A stretch of DNA of 64,000 nucleotides from assembly GCA_012270965.1 (NCBI GenBank), contig JAAXHJ010000054.1:1-64000 (forward strand). The letters run 5' to 3'. Below the pieces are notes generated by a model that was not told the origin of the DNA, did not search any database, and worked only from the letters and a program-made list of their open reading frames with translations. The DNA comes from Candidatus Palauibacter poriticola. Lineage in GTDB: Bacteria > Gemmatimonadota > Gemmatimonadetes > Palauibacterales > Palauibacteraceae. Shown here in pieces: positions 37,501 to 46,514 of the stretch (positions are counted from its first letter, which is position 1; the number at the start of each line of letters is the position of its first letter). The position numbers and the translations under genes are program-made.

Positions 37501-38304
37501 ATGGCGCAGAAAAAATACCTGACCTATTCCGGATACCTGCACTTGGACGAGTTGCTGTCGCTCCAAGTGGAGCAGTCGGGCGTGGACGGGGACCGCGAAC
37601 ACGATGAGATGCTGTTCATCATCATCCATCAGGTGTACGAGCTGTGGTTCAAGCAGCTCCTGCACGAACTCGAGTTCGCACGCGACCGGATGGGTGCGGA
37701 CGACATGCCGCGGCTCCTTCATACGATGGAACGCATCCTCACGATCCTGAAGGTCCAAGTCGCCCAACTGGACATCCTGGAGACGATGCGTCCGCTGGAG
37801 TTCCTCGCCTTCCGGCAACGGCTGGAGGAGGCGAGCGGCCTGCAGTCGTACCAGTTCCGCGAACTTGAATTCATTCTCGGCCACAAGCGGAGGGACGTAT
37901 TCGACCGCTACCCGGATGGAAGCGACGCGCGCCGGCGACTCGAAGCCCGCTACGGGGAGCCGTCGCTGTGGGCCGCCTTCCTTTGCTTCCTCCGCGCGCG
38001 CGGGTACGCGATCCCGGCGGCGGACATGGAGCGAGACGTCACGGCGCCGACCGAGCCATCGGCGGGCGTGCGGGCCGCCCTCACCCGGCTCTACCGGGAA
38101 GATCCGCGACTCGTCCAACTGTGCGAGCGGTTTGTGGATCTCGACGAGGGACTCCAGGAGTGGCGCTACCGGCATGTGAAGATGGTGGAGCGCACGATCG
38201 GGGCGCGGCCCGGGACCGGCCGGACCTCCGGCACCGCCTATCTCCGGAAGTCGCTGAACCGCCCCGTGTTTCCCGACCTGTGGGCGATCCGCACGGACCT
38301 GTGA
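37501..38304 (+). CDS. kynA: Tryptophan 2,3-dioxygenase
   Basis: Heme enzyme of 267 aa that opens the indole ring of L-tryptophan to N-formylkynurenine. The family sequence is clear throughout: YSGYLHLDELLSLQ, HDEMLFIIIHQVYELWFKQL, MRPLEFLAFRQRLEEASGLQ, SYQFRELEFILGHK, the heme-ligand His in WRYRHVKMVERTIG, and GTGRTSGTAYLRKSL. The length is normal for bacterial enzymes. ATG 37501 is preceded by GGAGGGGGATTC. The stop overlaps the kynureninase start (GTGA). Its place at the end of the operon links tryptophan to the anthranilate-CoA genes. Confidence 0.96.
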   Translation: MAQKKYLTYSGYLHLDELLSLQVEQSGVDGDREHDEMLFIIIHQVYELWFKQLLHELEFARDRMGADDMPRLLHTMERILTILKVQVAQLDILETMRPLEFLAFRQRLEEASGLQSYQFRELEFILGHKRRDVFDRYPDGSDARRRLEARYGEPSLWAAFLCFLRARGYAIPAADMERDVTAPTEPSAGVRAALTRLYREDPRLVQLCERFVDLDEGLQEWRYRHVKMVERTIGARPGTGRTSGTAYLRKSLNRPVFPDLWAIRTDL

Positions 38305-39512
38305 CGGGCATCGCGGCGGAGGATCTGTACCGGGAGCCGAACGCGCTCGCCCCGCACTATGCCCGCTTCCGGGTCGCGGAGCGGCTGCTCCTCACGGGAC
38401 ATTCGCACCAGGCGTGGCCCGACTGCGGTTTCGAGGGACAGCTCCGGGCGTGGGAGGACGCGGCCCGTCTGGTGGACGGGAAGTGGGAGGAGGCGTTCGC
38501 CCGCGGGAACCGGGTCCGCGCCGGATATGCCGAACTCCTCGGACGCCCGGAGCGCCCGGACGAGGGGGACTACGCGCTCGGTTCGAACACGCACGAACTC
38601 GTGGTCCGCTTTCTCTCCGCCCTGCCCCTGCGCGCGCGACGGCGGCTCGTGACGACGGCGGGAGAGTTCCACTCCATCCGGCGCCAGCTCGACCGCTTGG
38701 AGGAGGAGGGACTGACCATCGACCGCGTGCCCGTGGACCCGATCGACTCGCTCTCCGAACGGCTCCGTCTCGCGACGGACGACGAGACGGCGGGCGTCCT
38801 GGTCTCCGCCGTCCTCTACCGCGACGCCCGTATCGTCGGCGGGCTCGACGGCGTTGCGGAACGCTGCGAACGGGTGGGGGCGCACCTCCTCGTGGACGCG
38901 TATCACGCGCTGAACGCGATCCCCTTCGATCTCTCCAGCTTGGGGCTCGACGGCGCGTTCGTCGTGGGGGGCGGGTACAAGTACTGCCAGCTCGGCGAGG
39001 GGAACTGCTTCCTGCGGGTACCTCCGAACTGTCGACTGCGACCCGCCGTCACGGGGTGGTTCGCGGAGTTCTCGGCGCTGCACGGGGGGGAGGACGCCCG
39101 GCGCGTGAGGTACGGACCGGGGGCCGAGCGGTTCGCGGGCAGCACCTACGATCCGACGAGCCACTACCGGGCGGCCGAGGTGTTCGACTTCTTCCGGGAG
39201 CGGGGACTTGTTCCGGAGTTGCTGCGCGCGGTGAGCCGGCACCAGGTGGACCGTCTCGCGCGAGGGTTCGACGGGCTCGACGCGGACCCCGGGCTCATGG
39301 ACCGCGACCGGGAGACGCCGCCCGAGGCGGTGGGCGCCTTTCTCGCGCTGCGGACGCCGCGGGCGCACGACTTCCACGAGGCGCTCGCGGCCCGAGGCGT
39401 GGCGACGGACTACCGCGACGACCTGCTGCGGCTGGGCCCGGCCCCCTATCTCAGCGACCGGCAACTGGACGACGCCGTGGCCGCCCTCGGAGAGGTGGCG
39501 GCCAGCTTGTAG
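38301..39512 (+). CDS. kynU: Kynureninase-like PLP enzyme
   Basis: Fold-type I PLP enzyme (aminotransferase class V group) of 403 aa, expected to split kynurenine into anthranilate and alanine. It contains LTGHSHQAWPDC, ALGSNTHELVVRFL, FHSIRRQLDRLEEEGL, the PLP Asp in LLVDAYHALNAIPFDL and the Schiff-base Lys in VGGGYKYCQLGEGN. SHYRAAEVFDFF and DYRDDLLRLGPAPYLSD lie near the end. The identification rests on overall pattern and on direct coupling to tryptophan dioxygenase (GTG 38301 overlaps its TGA). It ends 13 bases before the convergent mobA gene. Confidence 0.87.
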   Translation: MTGIAAEDLYREPNALAPHYARFRVAERLLLTGHSHQAWPDCGFEGQLRAWEDAARLVDGKWEEAFARGNRVRAGYAELLGRPERPDEGDYALGSNTHELVVRFLSALPLRARRRLVTTAGEFHSIRRQLDRLEEEGLTIDRVPVDPIDSLSERLRLATDDETAGVLVSAVLYRDARIVGGLDGVAERCERVGAHLLVDAYHALNAIPFDLSSLGLDGAFVVGGGYKYCQLGEGNCFLRVPPNCRLRPAVTGWFAEFSALHGGEDARRVRYGPGAERFAGSTYDPTSHYRAAEVFDFFRERGLVPELLRAVSRHQVDRLARGFDGLDADPGLMDRDRETPPEAVGAFLALRTPRAHDFHEALAARGVATDYRDDLLRLGPAPYLSDRQLDDAVAALGEVAASL

Positions 39513-39525
39513 CGCGCCGCCACAC

Positions 39526-40302
39526 CTATCGGCCCGTGGCGAGACCCCGTTGCGTTCGAGCGGCGCGCCGCGCGGCCCAGTCCAGGTCGGCGCGGCTGTC
39601 CACGCCGCGGACCATCGCCTCGAGGTCGCCGATGGGGGCCAGTTGTTCCGCCGTGACCGTTCGCACCCGCAGCCGCTCCAAGAAGCTCATCATCGAGGGA
39701 GACGGGTCGCCGGACGCGGCGGGGCGCGCCACGAGCCGCGTGGCCAGCCGGCCGACTTCCCGCCGATAGGCGGCGCACAGCGGCTGGGCACCGCCGCGCG
39801 CGTGCGGCACGACGGCGTCCAGCTCCGCATCGCTCGCGAGTTCGCGGCTCAGACGGTCGACGAGATCCGCCGTGACGAAGGGAAGGTCGCCCGCCAGCAC
39901 GACGCAGATGGCTCCCCGCGCCGCGTCCAGCCCGGAGGCCACGCCGGCGAGCGGGCCGAGGTCGGGCACCGGGTCGGGCACGACAAGGAGGGCGCGGCCC
40001 TGCGGGCTGCGGAGCGCGACCGAGCCGGGCGGGTCCGCGCCTTCCACGCCGGGCGGATCCGTGCTTGCCGCGCCGGGCCGATCCGCGCCTGGCGCGCCAA
40101 GCTCCCAGCCTTCCGCAACGAGCGCGCGCCGGAAGGGCGGAACCTCGCGCACCGCCAATACCGCATCCGCGAACTGCGCCGTGGCTTCCAGGATCCGCGA
40201 CAGCACGGTACGACCGCCGATCTCGACGAGCGGCTTATCGCGCCCGAGGCGGCGGGAACGGCCGCCGGCCACGATCACGACCGACCTGTCCGGCCCGCTC
40301 AT
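39526..40302 (-). CDS. mobA: MobA-like molybdenum cofactor guanylyltransferase
   Basis: Nucleotidyltransferase of 258 aa of the MobA/MobA-like group, which attaches GMP to molybdopterin. The N-terminal signature is VVIVAGGRSRRLGRDKPLVE. CVVLAGDLPFVTADLVDRLS supplies the metal-binding Asp, and AVVPHARGGAQPLCAAYRRE is typical. Residues about 70-100 contain an insertion built of imperfect GADPPG-like repeats. The start is ATG 40302, overlapping the arsC stop (ATGA). No other cofactor-biosynthesis gene is in view, so a related activity (for example a purine hydroxylase cofactor cytidylyltransferase) is possible. Confidence 0.75.
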   Translation of the reverse strand: MSGPDRSVVIVAGGRSRRLGRDKPLVEIGGRTVLSRILEATAQFADAVLAVREVPPFRRALVAEGWELGAPGADRPGAASTDPPGVEGADPPGSVALRSPQGRALLVVPDPVPDLGPLAGVASGLDAARGAICVVLAGDLPFVTADLVDRLSRELASDAELDAVVPHARGGAQPLCAAYRREVGRLATRLVARPAASGDPSPSMMSFLERLRVRTVTAEQLAPIGDLEAMVRGVDSRADLDWAARRAARTQRGLATGR

Positions 40303-40772
40303 GCCCCCGGAGGCCCTCCGGCACCCGCCGCCATCGCCCCGGGCGCCACGCCGAGGTCCGCCAGCAACGCGGCCACCCGCCGGCGAATGTCGTCCCGGAC
40401 GGCGCGGAACTCCGCCGGCGGCAGCTCCTTCGGGTCTCGCACCTCCCACTCCTCCCGCCGCCGCGCCGGCACGTACGGACACGCGTCGCCGCAACCCATG
40501 GTGACGACCGCATCGAACGGCCCGGGCGGCACCTCGTCCAACCCCGCCGACCGGTGGACGCCGAGATCGTAGCCCACCTCCGCCATGGATTCGATCGCCC
40601 GAGGGTTCACGACGCCCGAGGGCCGCGAGCCCCCGCTCGACGCCTGCACGCCGTCACCCGCCAGCATGCGGGCGAACGCCTCCGCCATCTGGCTCCGGCA
40701 GGAGTTCTCCACGCAGACGAAGAGGAGCCGCAAGCGCCCGGAGTTCTCCGCCGACTCGGACGGATCAGCCAC
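40299..40772 (-). CDS. arsC: Arsenate reductase / low-molecular-weight tyrosine phosphatase family
   Basis: Small cytosolic protein of 157 aa with the phosphatase P-loop CVENSCRSQMAEAFAR near residue 20. It has ArsC-type segments SSGGSRPSGVVNPRAIESMA, VVTMGCGDACPYVP and WEVRDPKELPP. Thioredoxin-coupled arsenate reductases need three cysteines. The P-loop Cys and the later CGDAC pair could fill these roles, so arsenate reduction is plausible. The GTG start overlaps the DUF5916 gene by eight bases (GTGGCTGA). The stop overlaps mobA. Confidence 0.8.
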   Translation of the reverse strand: MADPSESAENSGRLRLLFVCVENSCRSQMAEAFARMLAGDGVQASSGGSRPSGVVNPRAIESMAEVGYDLGVHRSAGLDEVPPGPFDAVVTMGCGDACPYVPARRREEWEVRDPKELPPAEFRAVRDDIRRRVAALLADLGVAPGAMAAGAGGPPGA

Positions 40773-43050
40773 CGAGGACGTTGAACTGCCGACTGTACTT
40801 GATGATCAGCGAACGGCCCTGCGGTCCGCGCAGATCCTGGATCCCCCGGATGTCGTTGTAGACGATGAACAGGCCGGTCCCCGCCGTGTTGAGCCACCCG
40901 AACCGCACGTTGGCGGAAAAGGTGTCGAGCTGCGTCGAGTACTGGACGAGCGACTGCAGGTAGATCCGGGGCGTAAGGAAGTAGCCGAGATTCACCCCGG
41001 CCAGCGTCGTGACGAAGTCCCCGTGCTCCAGCGTGACGTTGTTGTAGTCGAGCCGGAGCGACGTACTGAACGAGGAACCCGGCCGCACGGTCAACGTCCC
41101 GTTCACGCTGCGGCGCGACCCCGACAGGAAGGAGCCGATGTTCGCCCCGCTGCGGAAGGAGACCTTTGCCGATTCGTTCGTCCAGAAGCGCAGTTGCGTT
41201 TCCCACCCATCGTACGTTCCGGTGGGCACGGTGACGTCCGTTCCGAAGATCGTGAAGGGTTCGTACAGCCCCTCGCGGACCCAGTTGACGCCGGTGTGGG
41301 CCTCCATCCCGTCGTTGAACTCCCAGTGCGTGTCGATGTGGAGCCGCGCCGACTCCTCGAACCCCTGCACCACCCCCGTCTTGTCGCTCCGGAAGGTGAA
41401 GTAGGAGACGTGCGGGCGGATCTCCCGGAAGGTCTCGTCCGGATGGATGTTGTACATCAGAAAGACTTGGTAGTACCGGTGCCCCGTCCGCCGCAGGAAG
41501 CCCACTTCGGGGTTGAAGTTCTCGCCGAAGTGCTGATACTGGACGTTCCCCCGCCACTTTCTGGTCGTGAGACCGAAGGTGGCGTCGAACGCCTGGTCCG
41601 CGCTCGTCAGGCCGGGCGTCTCCGTCCTCGCCCCCCACGCCGTCAACGTCCACGCCTCCCCCAGCCCCAGCTGTCCATCCAAGGCGTAGGTCCGGTTGTA
41701 GTCGCCGACACCGCTCCCGTCGCGGTTGATGAAGGCGGCGCCGACCCGCGACCGGTTCGGCAGCTCGCGCGCCACGCGCGCCACCGAGTACGCGTTCGCG
41801 TCCTGGACACCCTCGATCCCGTCGGTCCCGATGTGCAGCATCCCGACGTTGAAGCCGGCCGCGCGCCCGGAGACGCGGGCGCCGCCGGTGATCGGAACCT
41901 GCCGGCCGTTGGCGATGCCGATGCGCCGGCTGAAGAAGAGATCCGCTCCACCCCCCCCGACCGTGAAGAAGCCCGCGTTCTCGAGGAAGAAGGGGCGCTT
42001 TTCAGGGAAGAGGAGGCTGAAGCGCGTCAGGTTGACCTGCTGGTCGTCCACCTCCACCTGCGCGAAGTCCGTATTGTACGTCGCGTCGAGCGTCACTCCC
42101 CGCGTCAACTGGAGCTTGGCCTCGCCGCCGAACTCGTAGTTCCGGTCGAACGCCGTCTGTCCGCCCGCGTAGTCTCTCGCCGTCGATCCCAGCATGTACG
42201 GCGTGAGCGAGCCGAGGCGCCGGAAGGGAAGCTCGAGTCCGGTCAGGTGACCCGCGTAGTTGAGCCGGTAGAGGTTGAACTCGCGGGGGACCGCGGACCA
42301 GAAGGACTCCTCGTTCCGGCGCCGGATCTGACGGGAGACGTTGAAGCCCCAAGTCGAGTCCGTCCCGTAGCGCAGGGTGTTGAAGGGAATCCGGAACTCG
42401 GCGTACCACCCCTCGTCGTCGCGGCTCGTCGCAACGTTCCAGGAGCCATCCCAGTTCTTGTTGAAGCCTCCGCCGGCGCCGGATTGCATGCGGCGCTGCG
42501 TGTTGAAGCCGCCCCCGAGGAAGAAACCGCCGCCGCGGCCCTCGTTGGCGACCTGTCCGTCGTACTCGATCCCCGCCGGCGTCGTCCCGAACACGAAGGC
42601 GTTCTGGTAGTCGCGGTAGGTGTCGAAGGCGAGCAGAACGTGGTCGGCCTCGGACACCTCGGTGTCCCGGATCCGGTCCCCGGGGATGATCCCCGCCGGA
42701 TCCTCGTCGAGGGCCCACACCCCGACGTAGATGGCCTCGTTGTCGAACACCATGCGCACCTCGGTGCGCTCGGACGCCGGCTGCCCGTCGAAGGGCTCGC
42801 GCTGGATGAAGTCCGTCATCACCGGAACCCCGTCCCACGCCGCATCGTCCAAGACTCCATCGATGGCGGGAGCCTGCGCCGCGCGGACCGCAAGGCCCTC
42901 CAGCGGAGCGGGCGGCGCCTCGGCCGCGTCGGGCTGCCCCGGACCGTCCTGCGCGCGCACCTCCGGCACCGGCGCGGACAGGAAGACGAGACCGACGATC
43001 CCGGATCCAAGCCTACGGCCGGAGAGACCATGGTTTCTTCGGAAGCTCAT
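40765..43050 (-). CDS. DUF5916 outer-membrane protein with N-terminal CBM9-like domain
   Basis: Secreted protein of about 761 aa. A signal peptide (GSGIVGLVFLSAPVPEVRA) is followed by a carbohydrate-binding-like domain: PAIDGVLDDAAWDGVPVMTD, TEVRMVFDNEAIYVGVWALD and DEGWYAEFRIPFNTLRYG. After that come long amphipathic strands of the DUF5916 barrel (RFSLLFPEKRPFFLENAGFF, DLFFSRRIG) to the C-terminal RSLIIKYSRQFNVLGG. The likely location is the outer membrane; the ligand is unknown. The start is taken at ATG 43050; an in-frame ATG at 43083 is possible. A divergent HTH regulator is 100 bases away and is the best candidate for its control. Confidence 0.82.
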   Translation of the reverse strand: MSFRRNHGLSGRRLGSGIVGLVFLSAPVPEVRAQDGPGQPDAAEAPPAPLEGLAVRAAQAPAIDGVLDDAAWDGVPVMTDFIQREPFDGQPASERTEVRMVFDNEAIYVGVWALDEDPAGIIPGDRIRDTEVSEADHVLLAFDTYRDYQNAFVFGTTPAGIEYDGQVANEGRGGGFFLGGGFNTQRRMQSGAGGGFNKNWDGSWNVATSRDDEGWYAEFRIPFNTLRYGTDSTWGFNVSRQIRRRNEESFWSAVPREFNLYRLNYAGHLTGLELPFRRLGSLTPYMLGSTARDYAGGQTAFDRNYEFGGEAKLQLTRGVTLDATYNTDFAQVEVDDQQVNLTRFSLLFPEKRPFFLENAGFFTVGGGGADLFFSRRIGIANGRQVPITGGARVSGRAAGFNVGMLHIGTDGIEGVQDANAYSVARVARELPNRSRVGAAFINRDGSGVGDYNRTYALDGQLGLGEAWTLTAWGARTETPGLTSADQAFDATFGLTTRKWRGNVQYQHFGENFNPEVGFLRRTGHRYYQVFLMYNIHPDETFREIRPHVSYFTFRSDKTGVVQGFEESARLHIDTHWEFNDGMEAHTGVNWVREGLYEPFTIFGTDVTVPTGTYDGWETQLRFWTNESAKVSFRSGANIGSFLSGSRRSVNGTLTVRPGSSFSTSLRLDYNNVTLEHGDFVTTLAGVNLGYFLTPRIYLQSLVQYSTQLDTFSANVRFGWLNTAGTGLFIVYNDIRGIQDLRGPQGRSLIIKYSRQFNVLGG

Positions 43051-43149
43051 ATGACGGACACCTTGAAGGATGGACCTGCGCATGCCGAGCCGGAAGATAG
43101 TCAACACGTACCGGCTCCGCACGGTTGCACCCGAAGACCGCCGATCCCT
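43051..43149. promoter_or_regulatory. Divergent promoter region, DUF5916 operon and regulator
   Basis: This 99-base region separates the start of the DUF5916-arsC-mobA operon from the divergent HTH gene. Promoters for both must lie here, but no strong consensus pair was identified. Confidence 0.4.
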
Positions 43150-43842
43150 ATGTTCAGATACATGGACACCGTTCAATCACGACTCAGATTCTTCCGCAAC
43201 GATGTTCAGGGCTTGTCACTGCGCGACTTTCGCGGCCGGGTCAATGCGGAGCTGGCCGAGCACGCCCGCGTGAGCCTCGGCACGCTCTCGAACTACGAAC
43301 GGGACGGCGGCGGATCCCCGAGGGCGGGGCCGAGGGTCGATTTTCTGGCAGCGTTGAAGCGAGCCTTCCCTCCCCTTCGCCTCGAGTGGCTCATCATGGG
43401 CGACGGGGAGCCGACGACCATCGCCGAGCGACTCGCCGCGCCCGAGGGCCTTGAGACGAAGGCGGGCTCGTCGACGGGTGAAGAGTCCTCGTTCGCCATT
43501 CGTGTGCTGGCGCGCTACCCCGACCTCGAGCTGCTCTCGCCGGAGGCATCGGCCCTCTTCATGGCCGCGCTGACGCGGCTGGCCATGGGCGAACCGGAGC
43601 TGGCGCTGGATGAGGGGGACTTGATCCAACTGGCGGGCGATTTGCGCTGGCTCCTCCTGCTTCCTCCGGGGGCGTGGGGGTTTCTCCACGCGCCGCCCTA
43701 TCGGACCTTCTCCGACTACGCCGTCGCGATGCTGCACGCCCTGAGCCGGCTCATGCCCGAGAGCGGGGAGGGGGATCCGATCGTCGACCACCCCACCTCG
43801 ATTCTCCCGCGGCTGCGCCGCTTTCGGACGGTCGGTTTCTAG
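43150..43842 (+). CDS. HTH-type transcriptional regulator, XRE-like
   Basis: Probable DNA-binding regulator of 230 aa. Residues 12-75 resemble an XRE/Cro-type helix-turn-helix: [30 protein letters not shown] and [12 protein letters not shown], then [11 protein letters not shown], which is often seen at the end of such domains. The C-terminal two thirds are helical and unrecognised ([40 protein letters not shown]). The start ATG 43150 is a choice between two close ATGs (43150 and 43162). It is divergent from the DUF5916 operon, so it may control that operon. Confidence 0.62.
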   Translation: MFRYMDTVQSRLRFFRNDVQGLSLRDFRGRVNAELAEHARVSLGTLSNYERDGGGSPRAGPRVDFLAALKRAFPPLRLEWLIMGDGEPTTIAERLAAPEGLETKAGSSTGEESSFAIRVLARYPDLELLSPEASALFMAALTRLAMGEPELALDEGDLIQLAGDLRWLLLLPPGAWGFLHAPPYRTFSDYAVAMLHALSRLMPESGEGDPIVDHPTSILPRLRRFRTVGF

Positions 43843-43985
43843 ACCACGGAGGGACGCGTAGATTCCCCGCCGGGTCTTCGTCGCGGTGGGGGCGGGGCGG
43901 TTGCGGAGAGCGAAGGCGGAGTGGTGGCGAGTTTCCCGAACCCGGAGACCCGGTACTCAGACTCTTCCCGATCACCTGGACCTAC
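43843..43985. other. Intergenic region before the fused E1 gene
   Basis: This GC-rich spacer of 143 bases probably contains the promoter of the fused dehydrogenase E1 gene. No ribosome binding site of normal strength precedes ATG 43986. Confidence 0.35.
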
Positions 43986-46154
43986 ATGGCTATCCCTATC
44001 GACCAGACCGACGACCTGGAGCGCGCGCTCAGCGCCCTCGCCCGGCCCGAGTGGCGGGATCTCCAGGCGGACGACCTCCTCGCGATGTACCGCGTGATGT
44101 ACACGTCGAGGATGATCGACGACCGCGAAATCGCGATGAAGCGGCAGAACCGCGTCTTCTTCCAGATCTCCGGCGCGGGACACGAAGCGCTCCTCGTCGC
44201 GGCCGGACGCGCGCTCAGACCCGGCCACGATTGGTTCTTCACCTACTACCGCGACCGCGCGCTCTGCCTCGAACTCGGCATGACTCCGTACGAGATGTTC
44301 CTCGGCGCGGTCGGGGCGGAGGAGGATCCGTCGACCGGCGGACGGCAGATGCCGGCGCATTTCGGTTCGCCGGCCCTGCATCTCGTTACGCCCTCCAGTC
44401 CGACGGGCACGCAGTTCAACCAGGCGGTGGGGTGCGCGGAGGGCATCGCTCGCGCCCGGGCCGCCGGCCTCGACGGCCTCGACGCGGTCGCCCCGCATGT
44501 GGAATCGGATGAGATCGTGCTCGTGTGCACGGGGGACGGCACGACCTCGGAGGGAGAGTTCTGGGAGGCGATCAACACCGCCTCCAACCTGCAGCTTCCC
44601 ATCCTTTTCCTCGTGGAGGACAACGGATACGCGATCTCGGTGCCGGTGGAGGTCAACACCGCCGGGGGCAGCATCTCGAGTCTCGTGCGGAACTACCCGA
44701 ACCTCCACGTCGAAGAGGTCGATGGAACGGATCCGCTCGAGAGCTACGTCGTCATGCGGCGCGCGGCGCGATATGTGCGGTCCGGTCACGGTCCGGCGCT
44801 CGTTCACGCGCATGTCACCAGACCCTACAGCCACTCGATGTCCGACGACGAGCGGCTCTACAAGTCCGAGAGCGAACGGGAACTCGAATCCGAGCGCGAC
44901 CCGCTCGCCACCTTCGCCGACTACCTCGTGCGGGAAGGCGTGATCGGGACGGCCGCACTCGAATCGCTCAAGGCGGAGATCAGGACCGACGTCGCCGACG
45001 CGGCGGACCGGGCCATGGCCCGCCCCCAGCCGAGCCCCGACACCGTTTACACCCACGTGTATTCGCCCGATGTCGACCCCGCGTCGCGCGCCTTCGAGAC
45101 GGAGGCCCGGTTCGACCCCGAGGGGAATCCGAAGACGATGGTCGACCTGCTCAACGCCTGCATCCGCGACGAGATGCGGCGCGATCCGCGGATCGTGGTG
45201 TTCGGGCAGGATGTGGCGGACGCGAGCCGCGAGGAGATCCTCGATGAGGTCAAGGGCAAGGGCGGCGTCTTCAAGGTGACGTACGGCCTGCAGCGCGAGT
45301 TCGGATCGCTGCGCGTGTACAACGCGCCCCTCGCGGAGGCGAACATCGTCGGACGCGCCGTGGGTCTCGCCGTGCGCGGGCTGAAGCCGGTCGCCGAAGT
45401 TCAGTTCTTCGACTACATCTGGCCGGCCTACCACCAGTTCCGGAACGAGGTCGCGACCTTCCGCTGGCGCTCCGCGGGACGCTGGAAGTGTCCGCTCGTC
45501 ATCCGCACCACGTACGGGGGCTACATCTCGGGCGGCGCGATGTACCATTCGCAGACGGGCGCCTCGCTCTTCACGCACACGCCCGGCATGCACGTGATCT
45601 GTCCCTCGAATGCGGAGGACGCGAACGGACTCCTGCGGACCGCGATCCGGTGCGACGATCCGGTGCTCTTCCTCGAGCACAAGCACCTGTACCGGCAGAC
45701 GTACAACAAGGGCATCTATCCGGGTCCCGAGTACGTGATCCCGTTCGGCCGGGCCGCGCTCGTCGCGGAGGGGGACGATCTCACCATCGTCACGTACGGC
45801 GCGATGGTGGAGCGCACCCGCAAGGCGCTCGCGAAGCTGGACCGCGCGGGAGAGCCGGTGCGCGCGGACCTCATCGACCTACGGTCGCTGAACCCGGTCG
45901 ACATGGACTCCATCCGCCGCTCCGTGATGAAGACGAACCGCGTGCTCGTGGCCTACGAGGACGCGAGATCGTGGGGCTACGGGGCCGAGATCTCGGCCCG
46001 CCTGGCCGACGAACTGTTCGAGTGGCTCGACGCGCCCATCCGGCGCATCACCGCGACGGACACCTTCATCGGCTACGCGCCCTCGCTCGAACACGCGTCC
46101 CTGCCGCAGGTCGACGACATCGCCGAAGCGATCGTGGAACTCGCCACCTGGTAA
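43986..46154 (+). CDS. Fused alpha/beta E1 of a 2-oxoacid (branched-chain type) dehydrogenase
   Basis: Thiamine-diphosphate-dependent E1 of 722 aa with both subunits in one chain. The alpha part (about 1-350) has [38 protein letters not shown] and the cofactor motif [20 protein letters not shown] ending in VEDN. The beta part (about 380-722) has [59 protein letters not shown] and [20 protein letters not shown]. It resembles branched-chain 2-oxoacid dehydrogenase E1. No E2 or E3 gene is adjacent, so it probably uses the E2/E3 of the pyruvate dehydrogenase locus about 6 kb downstream or another set elsewhere. Confidence 0.87.
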   Translation: MAIPIDQTDDLERALSALARPEWRDLQADDLLAMYRVMYTSRMIDDREIAMKRQNRVFFQISGAGHEALLVAAGRALRPGHDWFFTYYRDRALCLELGMTPYEMFLGAVGAEEDPSTGGRQMPAHFGSPALHLVTPSSPTGTQFNQAVGCAEGIARARAAGLDGLDAVAPHVESDEIVLVCTGDGTTSEGEFWEAINTASNLQLPILFLVEDNGYAISVPVEVNTAGGSISSLVRNYPNLHVEEVDGTDPLESYVVMRRAARYVRSGHGPALVHAHVTRPYSHSMSDDERLYKSESERELESERDPLATFADYLVREGVIGTAALESLKAEIRTDVADAADRAMARPQPSPDTVYTHVYSPDVDPASRAFETEARFDPEGNPKTMVDLLNACIRDEMRRDPRIVVFGQDVADASREEILDEVKGKGGVFKVTYGLQREFGSLRVYNAPLAEANIVGRAVGLAVRGLKPVAEVQFFDYIWPAYHQFRNEVATFRWRSAGRWKCPLVIRTTYGGYISGGAMYHSQTGASLFTHTPGMHVICPSNAEDANGLLRTAIRCDDPVLFLEHKHLYRQTYNKGIYPGPEYVIPFGRAALVAEGDDLTIVTYGAMVERTRKALAKLDRAGEPVRADLIDLRSLNPVDMDSIRRSVMKTNRVLVAYEDARSWGYGAEISARLADELFEWLDAPIRRITATDTFIGYAPSLEHASLPQVDDIAEAIVELATW

Positions 46155-46241
46155 CCGTGGGGGCCCGGCTTCGGATCCGGGAGCCCGCCCCTAAGGCAGC
46201 CCGCGGCGAACCCCCGGGTCAGGGCCGAGAGCGGTGAAGCG

Positions 46242-46514
46242 CTACCTCCTCGCGCGGGCGCGCCAGGCGCGGATGTGATCCTTGAGTTCCGCCCGCCTCA
46301 CGCCCGGTCCGCACCACTCCAGACGGTCGGCGAAGGCGTCGTAATGGGGGAGCGTCGAGTCGTGGATCCACCTGGGATCGAGGCCGTGCCGCCGACCCCA
46401 CGCCTCCAGTTCCTCACGGGAGACGTCGCTGTAGACGTGGCACAGCGGATCCCCCTTCGCGATCCCGAGGCGGGGGATGTCCTTGCGCGCCGTGTGGTAG
46501 TGGTAGCGGATCAT
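46242..46514 (-). CDS. DUF4031 family small protein
   Basis: Protein of 90 aa of a family of unknown function. The typical content is [39 protein letters not shown] and a C-terminal [19 protein letters not shown]. His and Asp residues are conserved in the family. It starts at ATG 46514, overlapping the end of the Fpg/Nei gene (ATGA), so it is translated in the same operon as the DNA glycosylase. Confidence 0.72.
   Translation of the reverse strand: MIRYHYHTARKDIPRLGIAKGDPLCHVYSDVSREELEAWGRRHGLDPRWIHDSTLPHYDAFADRLEWCGPGVRRAELKDHIRAWRARARR

Noticed and set aside
40019-40105. Imperfect repeats in the mobA insertion as a separate tandem-repeat feature
   Set aside because: GADPPG-like units are visible but the period is irregular. 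They are noted in the gene entry only.
40585-43149. Plus-strand open frame continuing upstream of the HTH regulator
   Set aside because: The portion before 43150 is antisense to the DUF5916 gene. Only the last 230 codons look like a real protein.
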